A DNA stretch of 5,466 nt from Bacteroidota bacterium (GTDB taxonomy: Bacteria > Bacteroidota > Bacteroidia > AKYH767-A > JABDAW01). Shown here in pieces: positions 1 through 5,466 of the stretch. The stretch is taken from contig JAHEYM010000010.1 in assembly GCA_023251595.1 (NCBI GenBank), positions 19,644-25,109 on the forward strand. The letters run 5' to 3'. Within the stretch, counting starts at the first letter, position 1; each line of letters opens with the position of its first letter. The notes beneath the pieces were generated by a model. It made no database searches and was not told where the DNA came from. It saw only the letters and a list, made by a program, of their open reading frames with translations. Both the position numbers and the translations under genes were made by a program.

Positions 1-1109
1 CTCATACTGATATTCGAATTAATTACCAATCCCGATAAGAGATGGTTGGTAAATTCGCCGGCAAACAGAGTGAGAAGCATGAGCGAACCTGCAATGAAAT
101 ATTTTAATTTACCTCTATGTGCGCCGGGAAAAGATGGTTTCCAGTTCTTTCGGAATATAATAATGAGATAAAATATAAGAAAAGTATTTAGAATAAAATC
201 TCCTAATGAGTTTAATGTGTTTGAACTTGCATAATGACTTGGGTCAAACAGGGAAAGGTCGTAAAGAAAATGAGGTAACTTGTATTTTATAGAAAAAACC
301 CGAAGAATAATTAAGAAGAATGATATTCCAAGGAGACCAATATTTCCTCTGCTGGAAGTAACACACAAGCTGGTAACCAAAATGAAAACATAAAGCAGGA
401 AAATAAAAAACAAAAGATAACAAAATATTTGCAATTCGGAAGGTGGTTTCTCAATCTTTACAGAAGAATGTGTGTCTACGGAAAAAATAAATTTGCCGAA
501 GGAATCTGTAATATCAAAAGTTCCTTCTCCGGAAACTCTGCCAATGCCTGAACCTTTGGGAAACCCAAGCAGAGGATTAAATTCGTTTGTGAGAAATCTG
601 TTTTGATATGCATACTCGTTTTTCACTAAAAATAATGAAACGTAAGTAAAGAGTCCTCTCGTTTTCTTCTCTATCAAATACCAACCGTTACGCAGGGAAA
701 AGAAATTTCTGCCTTGTGAAACACTATCAAGAATGTCTTCAAAAACGATCCTGGAATCAGACCAATATACCGGCAAAGAGTCGCGGAAAACTATCAGATT
801 GATACCGCTTTCATGTAGCTTTTGGATTTCTTTTTCTGCATTTTCCGGCCATGGAATTTCTGCCGGATCCTGTACTGTAGCTTCTATATTTTCAATCAGT
901 TTATTCAATTTAGAATCTATAAACTGAATCTCCTGTCTTGCCTGTTCACGGAACTCTGCGATTCCTTCTGTGTCTGCCTGATTGCTATTCTTTGCCCACC
1001 TTCCTCCCACATAGGCAAGCCCCATCATCAAAATTCCAAGTAGAATTTTAACGCCCGGATTTATTCGGTTTGTCTTTCTTATCCGGAAAAAATTAAAAAC
1101 ATATTTCAT
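1..1109 (-). CDS. Multi-spanning membrane sensor, probable histidine kinase N-terminus (partial, C-terminus beyond left edge)
   Basis: An uninterrupted reading frame of 369 codons runs from an ATG at 1109 off the left edge, so only the N-terminal part is visible. An in-frame TAA at 1127-1125 with no other start before the ATG fixes the start. The protein has a basic N-terminus, a first membrane segment at about residues 19-37 (VKILLGILMMGLAYVGG), an extracytoplasmic region of roughly 190 residues (38-226) opening with a charged helical stretch (about 45-80), then hydrophobic segments at about 227-249, 253-270, 303-320 and 337-355. Residues 105-146 (INLIVFRDSLPVYWSD, then NGWYLIEKK) and 288-308 (LFDPSHYASS, SLGDFILN) resemble what I recall of the sensor and membrane region of large Bacteroidota hybrid or HAMP-type histidine kinases. 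The HAMP, dimerisation and ATPase domains would lie outside the window, so kinase activity is inferred. It begins 24 bases after the DUF5686 stop and is probably in the same operon. An alternative is another membrane protein with the same sensor region. Confidence 0.7.
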   Translation of the reverse strand, partial: MKYVFNFFRIRKTNRINPGVKILLGILMMGLAYVGGRWAKNSNQADTEGIAEFREQARQEIQFIDSKLNKLIENIEATVQDPAEIPWPENAEKEIQKLHESGINLIVFRDSLPVYWSDSRIVFEDILDSVSQGRNFFSLRNGWYLIEKKTRGLFTYVSLFLVKNEYAYQNRFLTNEFNPLLGFPKGSGIGRVSGEGTFDITDSFGKFIFSVDTHSSVKIEKPPSELQIFCYLLFFIFLLYVFILVTSLCVTSSRGNIGLLGISFFLIILRVFSIKYKLPHFLYDLSLFDPSHYASSNTLNSLGDFILNTFLIFYLIIIFRKNWKPSFPGAHRGKLKYFIAGSLMLLTLFAGEFTNHLLSGLVINSNISM

Positions 1110-1133
1110 TTTTTGTAACCGGATTTATTATCA

Positions 1134-3605
1134 TTAATTAAAATTTGCTTTCAACCCAAATCGGATGCCGGCACTGAGATGTTGTCTGGAAGAAAAAGAA
1201 CTAACAAAATCGATGCGGATTGCCTGGAGTTTTTCAACACCGGCACTGAATTCAAGATAATTAGGGAGCATACTCGTATGCAGAAAATGAAATCCGAAAA
1301 CTTCACTTAACCGAAGTTTTCTCATCAACGGAATTTTATTTAGAATAAATCCGCCGAAATGATGCTCAAAATGTCCTTCCAGAAATTCATCATTCGTACT
1401 AAATTTATAATAATCGAGTAAATTAAAGTTACGCATAAGGAAATTGCTGAAAAGGGTTTGATTTCCACGAAAATGGCAGAAGTCTGCGAACGAAAGATTC
1501 TTTTGCTGTAAATATTTTCCAGCCGTCACCAAATAATGAGCACTACCGAATAATCCAAATTTCATATCATCTTCAACTCCCACGCGTAGAAAAGTGTAAT
1601 CCGGATCAAAAGCATTGAAAACTGCAATTGCTTTCTTACCCTGTACAAAAAGTGTGGGCCATTTCGAACCGATGATAAATTTTTCGTAAGGACGTGTGTA
1701 GTATTTTTGTTTGAACCGGAAGTTTATTCTTAATCCGATTAAAACTAAATTATCCCTGTTCTGTACCCCCACTGAGTCTATAACATTCATTGGAACATTA
1801 GAGGTAAATTCCCTGCTTTTGTGTAAGGTGAAATCGGATGTATTATTTAATGGCAGCCTTTCTGAGATTTCTGCCGAAGCAATATAATTAACTCCGTTCT
1901 TCACTTCCATTCCCTGTGATATCCTGAATAGTCTTTTCTCCAGAAACTTCGCGTAATTATAACCCTGAAAAAGGGTATACAAACTATTTATCAGAGGGGA
2001 GATGGGCGCATCTTCATTGAATTGTTCAACCTCTGTCCCGACTTGAGATGAAACCCATGCGAAACGTGATCGTTTATAACTGTAATAAATATTTCCGAAT
2101 AAATTAAAATGTGTATTTGAAAAACCATATGAAGGTGTCACGTTTGCATATAAATATTTTTTCTTCTCAAATTCCTTATCGTATGCAATCGTCAATTTGA
2201 GATTAAAGCCTTCTACCGTATTATACTGTATATTGGAAATCAAAGGTGAAATCGTCCAGTTTTGTTTTTTAAATCTTTGTGAGATGGTGTAACCTGAAAT
2301 AAATATTTTGCCAAAACTTATTTTATTGTTCTTATGATCGAGTGAATCCATGAATGGTTTGGAATTCCTTATTTTTGATAAGCTGTCGCGTTTGTGATAA
2401 TCATTTTCTTCTTCGACGGAAAGCGGAACAGGTCTTGTTCCCGCCCAATAAGCAGAATCTTTTTTATTTGCATCATCATTCACATGCATCACTTCGTCTC
2501 CGAAAAAACCTTTAGGAAAAACGGGGTGAAGATGATAATTCGCATTCACACCGACAAAATAACCATTGCCGTGGATACCGAGCACACTGAAAACAAACAG
2601 CAAGCGGTTTGTAAACGGAAGCCAGGTTTCGGCATCTACGGAAATGAAATTTTGTTCAACGCGAAGCGTATCGACAAAATCGATGTTGGCATCTTTCGTA
2701 AGATATAAATCTGCGCTGTGAATCCTCCATGTGTCATCCTGAATATATATATACCCACGAAAAACAGGATCTGATTTGCGGATCGGAATAACTTCTATTT
2801 TATGAATGAATTTACCATCCTCAAGATAACTTCCGTCTAATCTGAAATGGTAATATAACATTGCTGAAACAGAAATAGGCGAAACAAATCCCCGTTCACT
2901 TAGTTGATCCAGATCCAACAGATTTTCGTAAAAATTAAAAAGCATATCTGATGCCTGATTATAACTAAAAGCTTTGTTGTCGCCGCTGACTTTTGAAGAA
3001 ATCATTTCTTCCTTAATCTTTTTCGGTTTCATATAATTAAATTTAGAAACCGACTCCGATAAATAAAAAATACCTGATGTGCTATCGATCTCTGCCTCAG
3101 GATCTACTTCCATCCCCATAATTTTTTGAGGTTTTTTGGTGATGCGTTGTAATCCTTTTATATATACATCGCAGGAATAAGCGTCAACCTGCTCGAGATA
3201 TGTTTTCCGCATTTTTTGTGCCTTTCGAATAATGGCATATCCGGGATCTTCCGCATTCGCAGTCACTGTTAATTCCTTCAATTTTAAATCCTGTGTTTCC
3301 AGGATTACGTCAAGAAAAACAGGTGTCGTATTGATCGTGATTTTTTCCGAATGCGATTTAAACCCGATAAAACTAAAGATCAATTCGTAATTTCCGGGAG
3401 CCAGTTCAAGCGTGTAATAACCGTCAGCATTTGTGGCAGTACCGGTTGTGGTTCCTTTTATATATACACTTGCAAATGGAAGCGATTGATGTTTATTATC
3501 ACTCACTTTCCCTGACAATTTTATACCATAAGCCGTTTGCGTTACTACCAGAATCAATAAAAGAATAAAACAATTTAAATTCCGGTTCGCAGGATAAAAA
3601 ATCAT
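1134..3605 (-). CDS. DUF5686 and carboxypeptidase-regulatory-like domain outer-membrane protein
   Basis: This 823-residue protein has the usual length and layout of the Bacteroidota DUF5686 family. A signal peptide covers about residues 1-27 (hydrophobic core FILLLILVV, likely cleavage after AYG). A carboxypeptidase-regulatory-like beta-sandwich follows at about 28-115 (LSGKVSD, LPFASVYIKGT, DGYYTLELAPGNYEL, FSFIGFKSHSEKI), as found at the front of many TonB-linked Bacteroidota proteins. The family signature comes next: ELTVTANAEDPGYAIIRKA (111-129) and DAYSCDVYIKG (141-151). The second half, from about residue 440, is rich in alternating aromatic and polar strands and ends in GLKANFN, consistent with an outer-membrane beta-barrel. 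The molecular role of the family is unknown. There is no TonB plug domain, so it is not a standard TonB-dependent receptor. The ATG shares one base with the TGA of the upstream gene, which fixes the start and suggests translational coupling. No frameshift or truncation is visible. Confidence 0.93.
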   Translation of the reverse strand: MIFYPANRNLNCFILLLILVVTQTAYGIKLSGKVSDNKHQSLPFASVYIKGTTTGTATNADGYYTLELAPGNYELIFSFIGFKSHSEKITINTTPVFLDVILETQDLKLKELTVTANAEDPGYAIIRKAQKMRKTYLEQVDAYSCDVYIKGLQRITKKPQKIMGMEVDPEAEIDSTSGIFYLSESVSKFNYMKPKKIKEEMISSKVSGDNKAFSYNQASDMLFNFYENLLDLDQLSERGFVSPISVSAMLYYHFRLDGSYLEDGKFIHKIEVIPIRKSDPVFRGYIYIQDDTWRIHSADLYLTKDANIDFVDTLRVEQNFISVDAETWLPFTNRLLFVFSVLGIHGNGYFVGVNANYHLHPVFPKGFFGDEVMHVNDDANKKDSAYWAGTRPVPLSVEEENDYHKRDSLSKIRNSKPFMDSLDHKNNKISFGKIFISGYTISQRFKKQNWTISPLISNIQYNTVEGFNLKLTIAYDKEFEKKKYLYANVTPSYGFSNTHFNLFGNIYYSYKRSRFAWVSSQVGTEVEQFNEDAPISPLINSLYTLFQGYNYAKFLEKRLFRISQGMEVKNGVNYIASAEISERLPLNNTSDFTLHKSREFTSNVPMNVIDSVGVQNRDNLVLIGLRINFRFKQKYYTRPYEKFIIGSKWPTLFVQGKKAIAVFNAFDPDYTFLRVGVEDDMKFGLFGSAHYLVTAGKYLQQKNLSFADFCHFRGNQTLFSNFLMRNFNLLDYYKFSTNDEFLEGHFEHHFGGFILNKIPLMRKLRLSEVFGFHFLHTSMLPNYLEFSAGVEKLQAIRIDFVSSFSSRQHLSAGIRFGLKANFN

Positions 3606-4363
3606 CAGGCGAGATATCGTTTTTCCAGAAATTCCATGAACCTTGGCATAGCGGGGTTATCCTGTTCCCAGGAGAATTTAGACGAGAGTTGATTTTTAAC
3701 ATACGTCTCAGCTTCCGTATAATTTCCGCAATTCTCCAGATATTCAAGTGCTTCATTATAATCGTCAGAACTACCGTCGAAGAGATGATTGATAAAGCTA
3801 AACTTATCGTTAATACCGATAGCAGCCTTTAGGTTCTCAATTCTTTTTCTGCTTAATTTATCCGACAAATTTGCTTCTGCTTTCTTCTCAGAAAGCTTTT
3901 CATGAAGACTCTGCTTTTTTTCAAACTGTTCGCCAATCGTGAGCTGGTCTTCGAAAAGCATGCCTTCAGAAATTGTTTTTTTTCGCTTATCCTTTCCCAC
4001 TGCGGGCTTTACTTCAGCAGCGACAGTATTTGACGTGACCGGAGTAGCAGGAGCAAGCTTGGGGACTTCAACTTCCAAGTCGGTAATCACTGTTTCATAG
4101 TGTTCAGTCTCCTCATGTTCCTTCATTTCGACCGGGTTCACTACCGGAGCGACTTTCGTTTTTTCGGGTGACGGGAGCGTGTTTTCCCGTGTATTGAGTT
4201 TGTCGAGAACCGTTGAAAACTCATACAGATCCCGTATATTTTTCAGAAAAATATCGATTTCAATCTGCGGTATTCTCCCTGCATAGCTCATCATTTTTTC
4301 CTCTTGCTCCGCGAGGGTTTCGAGCAGAATATCAATTTGTTGGTGAATGGTTTTCGTATCCAT
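3605..4363 (-). CDS. Conserved hypothetical cytoplasmic protein with helical ends and a disordered linker
   Basis: I cannot assign a function to this 252-residue protein. It has no signal peptide or membrane segment, so it should be cytoplasmic. Residues 1-60 are predicted helical and charged (MDTKTIHQQIDILLETLAEQ, then EIDIFLKNIRDLYEF). Residues about 62-130 are a low-complexity linker rich in Pro, Val, Glu and Lys. Residues 131-175 are strongly charged and probably helical. The C-terminal part, about 179-250, looks like a compact helical domain with the pattern AIGINDKFSFINHLFDGSS (180-198), YNEALEYLENC and EAETYVKNQL. From memory, the IGINDKF..I..LF.G....YNEA pattern recurs in unannotated Bacteroidota proteins. 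The gene leads the minus-strand set, with its TGA overlapping the DUF5686 ATG as TGATG. The start at 4363 is supported by the plausible N-terminal helix and by a promoter-like box about 70 bases upstream. It might be an assembly or regulatory partner of the DUF5686 protein, but only gene order supports that. Confidence 0.85.
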   Translation of the reverse strand: MDTKTIHQQIDILLETLAEQEEKMMSYAGRIPQIEIDIFLKNIRDLYEFSTVLDKLNTRENTLPSPEKTKVAPVVNPVEMKEHEETEHYETVITDLEVEVPKLAPATPVTSNTVAAEVKPAVGKDKRKKTISEGMLFEDQLTIGEQFEKKQSLHEKLSEKKAEANLSDKLSRKRIENLKAAIGINDKFSFINHLFDGSSDDYNEALEYLENCGNYTEAETYVKNQLSSKFSWEQDNPAMPRFMEFLEKRYLA

Positions 4364-4397
4364 ATTTATTAAAGTTATTTAACGTCCGTTTTTGTGG

Positions 4398-4405
4398 TAT
4401 TTTTG
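4398..4405 (+). promoter_or_regulatory. Possible tdk promoter, Bacteroidota -7 element
   Basis: TATTTTTG matches the Bacteroidota sigma-ABfr -7 consensus TAnnTTTG at all fixed positions and lies 63 bases before the tdk ATG. The expected -33 TTTG is not clearly present. The T-rich GTTATTT at 4374-4380 is the nearest candidate and is a poor match at unsuitable spacing. Such an 8-base match can arise by chance in AT-rich DNA, so the call rests mainly on position. Confidence 0.35.
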
Positions 4406-4432
4406 CCGACCGGTGTCGCTTGAATCGCGCAC

Positions 4433-4440
4433 CAAATTTA
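4433..4440 (-). promoter_or_regulatory. Possible promoter of the minus-strand operon, Bacteroidota -7 element
   Basis: Read on the minus strand, these bases are TAAATTTG, matching TAnnTTTG at all fixed positions, about 70 bases upstream of the ATG at 4363. No good -33 TTTG is found 19-21 bases further upstream. The nearest T-run (TTTTC at the tdk start) is about 24 bases away. This box lies to the right of the plus-strand box, so if both work the two transcripts overlap at their 5' ends. Confidence 0.35.
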
Positions 4441-4468
4441 TGAATTAATAATCAGTCGCCGTCCGAAA

Positions 4469-5065
4469 ATGTTCCTTGAGTATCCACATAAAACCGAACC
4501 GAAACGCGGATGGATCGAAGTGATCTGTGGTTCGATGTTTTCAGGGAAGACAGAAGAGCTTATAAGAAGGCTTAAACGTGCCAGAATTGCGCAGCAGCGG
4601 GTCGAAATTTTCAAACCACAGGTTGATAACCGATACCATGAGTCGGATATTGTATCCCACGACTCAAATGCGATTCCATCTACGCCTGTGCCATCTTCCT
4701 CACATATTTTGTTACTTTCGAGTGAAGTCGAAGTCGTTGGCGTAGACGAGGCCCAGTTTTTCGATGATGAACTTCCAAACGTGTGCAGATCGCTCGCAGA
4801 TCGGGGAACAAGAGTCATAGTAGCCGGACTTGATATGGACTTTCTTGGCAGACCCTTCGGACCCATGCCTCAAATGCTCGCACTTGCTGAGTATGTTACG
4901 AAGGTACACGCTATCTGTATCAGATGTGGAAGTCTCGCTCATATTTCACACAGAAAATCGGCGGAAACGGATAAAATCATGTTGGGTGAACTCGAAAGTT
5001 ATGAACCTTTATGCAGACATTGTTTCAATCAGGCAATTAATTCAGGTCCTTCACCTTCTCTTTGA
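4469..5065 (+). CDS. tdk: Thymidine kinase (type II, TK1-like)
   Basis: This enzyme transfers the gamma-phosphate of ATP to thymidine, giving dTMP in the cytoplasmic pyrimidine salvage pathway. Its 198 residues fit the TK1-like family. The P-loop is GSMFSGKT (21-28). The DEAQFF segment (93-98) provides the Walker B-like Asp93 and the probable catalytic Glu94. A zinc ribbon is formed by Cys150, Cys153, Cys182 and Cys185, enclosing the lasso loop (about 155-180) with SHRKSAETDK and LGELESYEPLCRHC. Tyr178 is in the usual substrate-loop position. All key residues are present. The start is supported by MFLE, the typical N-terminus of Bacteroidota homologues, although no Shine-Dalgarno sequence precedes it. 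The last nine codons and the stop overlap the 3' end of the convergent thioredoxin-like gene. The short tail after the zinc ribbon (NQAINSGPSPSL) looks non-essential. Confidence 0.97.
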   Translation: MFLEYPHKTEPKRGWIEVICGSMFSGKTEELIRRLKRARIAQQRVEIFKPQVDNRYHESDIVSHDSNAIPSTPVPSSSHILLLSSEVEVVGVDEAQFFDDELPNVCRSLADRGTRVIVAGLDMDFLGRPFGPMPQMLALAEYVTKVHAICIRCGSLAHISHRKSAETDKIMLGELESYEPLCRHCFNQAINSGPSPSL

Positions 5066-5466
5066 ACATGTGATCGAGGAAATCGCCGAGATGCTCAACA
5101 TCAACTTTCTTGCAGATAATTTTACGATCCTTATCAAGAAGGAAAATTTGAGGGGTTGAAGTGATATCAAATTCATGACGCACATTCGTTTTAAAATGTG
5201 GGTCAGCAACATTGATCCATTTCAGATTTTTTTCCTGAATAAATTTCTTCCATTTATCCACTTCTGCTTCCGTACAGATCGCAAATATTTCTACATCCTT
5301 CGATTTGTATTTTTCATATAAATCAATCATTTTAGGCATGGCGGATTTGCAATGCCCGCAATCAGGATCCCAGAAAAACAGAATCACGTATTGATTTTTT
5401 AAACTATACATGTTTTGATAAACACCTGAAGCATCTTCCAGAATAATATTCCTGCAGGTCTTTCCG
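5037..5466 (-). CDS. Thioredoxin-like (TlpA/DUF5106-type) protein, partial, N-terminus beyond right edge
   Basis: The frame is open from the right edge to a TAA at 5039-5037, giving 142 visible C-terminal residues. An internal ATG at 5411 could be mistaken for the start, but the frame continues upstream with GKTCRNIILEDASGVYQN, a typical entry strand of TlpA-like redoxins, so the true start lies outside. The fold signature is clear: YVILFFWDPDCGHCKSAMPK with the CxxC pair Cys36-Cys39 (fragment numbering), VEIFAICTE, KWINVADP, the cis-proline loop ITSTPQIFLLD (Pro105), then KKVDVEHLGDFL. This is the form common in Bacteroidota thiol-disulfide oxidoreductases that often carry an N-terminal DUF5106 or DUF4369 domain and act outside the cytoplasm. 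The signal peptide and any extra domain cannot be seen. The probable activity is reduction or exchange of disulfides in envelope proteins. Three further cysteines occur (4, 64 and 118). Confidence 0.9.
   Translation of the reverse strand, partial: GKTCRNIILEDASGVYQNMYSLKNQYVILFFWDPDCGHCKSAMPKMIDLYEKYKSKDVEIFAICTEAEVDKWKKFIQEKNLKWINVADPHFKTNVRHEFDITSTPQIFLLDKDRKIICKKVDVEHLGDFLDHMFKEKVKDLN

Larger units (their letters stand above)
4364..4468. promoter_or_regulatory. Divergent intergenic control region
   Basis: This 105-base spacer separates the divergently transcribed 252-residue protein gene and tdk, and is the only substantial non-coding stretch in the window. It must hold the promoters for both directions unless they lie inside the genes. 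It contains one match to the Bacteroidota -7 element on each strand (listed separately) and, between them, a short dyad CGAC-CGGT-GTCG at 4407-4418. I see no conserved riboswitch, tRNA or terminator in it. Confidence 0.6.

Noticed and set aside
733..1043. Two plus-strand open frames opposite the membrane sensor gene
   Set aside because: The minus strand here encodes a continuous 369-codon frame with membrane segments and familiar motifs. The plus-strand frames are short, overlap each other and have no protein-like features.
2394..2708. A 104-codon plus-strand open frame inside the DUF5686 gene
   Set aside because: It lies wholly within a well-supported family member on the other strand. The Ile- and His-rich translation is typical of antisense reading.
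3153..3468. A 16-base exact repeat (TCCTTTTATATATACA) at 3153 and 3453
   Set aside because: Both copies encode the peptide VYIKG in the DUF5686 gene, at two sites where the family has that peptide (DVYIKG and SVYIKG). It is explained by protein sequence and codon choice.
3499..3756. A minus-strand 85-codon open frame spanning the junction of the DUF5686 and 252-residue protein genes
   Set aside because: It reads a different frame across two supported genes that already abut at TGATG, and shows no domain.
4438..4866. A 142-codon open frame on the minus strand opposite tdk
   Set aside because: It is fully antisense to a clear thymidine kinase with all motifs intact, and its translation is Ser-rich with no recognisable domain. 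It is a shadow frame.
4830..5159. A plus-strand 109-codon open frame running from tdk into the thioredoxin-like gene
   Set aside because: It is out of frame with tdk and antisense to the redoxin, and has no recognisable domain.
5409..5411. ATG as the start of the thioredoxin-like gene
   Set aside because: The frame continues upstream to the window edge and encodes the expected redoxin entry strand, so this Met is probably internal.

Overview
The window looks like ordinary chromosome from a member of the Bacteroidota. The evidence is a DUF5686 outer-membrane protein with an N-terminal carboxypeptidase-regulatory-like domain, a thymidine kinase beginning MFLE...GWIEVICGSMFSGKTEE, a thioredoxin-fold protein with the motif WDPDCGHC, the lack of clear Shine-Dalgarno sites, and matches to the Bacteroidota -7 promoter element TAnnTTTG. 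Genus and species cannot be read from the sequence. Base composition is moderately AT-rich throughout. I see no mobile element, CRISPR array, rRNA or tRNA.

Layout. Positions 1-4363 hold a tightly packed minus-strand gene set, read right to left: a cytoplasmic conserved protein of unknown function (3605-4363), the DUF5686 outer-membrane protein (1134-3605, its start codon sharing one base with the previous stop), and after a 24-base gap a large membrane protein (1-1109) whose C-terminus lies outside the window. Its translated N-terminus resembles the sensor part of a multi-spanning Bacteroidota histidine kinase. The short spacer 4364-4468 separates this set from tdk (4469-5065, plus strand) and carries a promoter-like TAnnTTTG box on each strand. 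The 3' end of tdk overlaps by 29 bases, tail to tail, the 3' end of a thioredoxin-like gene (minus strand, 5037 to beyond the right edge), whose N-terminus is missing.

Function. tdk salvages thymidine, and its neighbours do not suggest a link to that job. The three left-hand genes are probably co-transcribed and place a cytoplasmic protein, an outer-membrane barrel and an inner-membrane sensor under one promoter. That suggests a link to the cell envelope, but nothing here proves they act together. The thioredoxin-like protein probably acts outside the cytoplasm in disulfide exchange. Most of the window is housekeeping or lineage-conserved sequence. The least understood parts are the 252-residue protein and its coupling to DUF5686.
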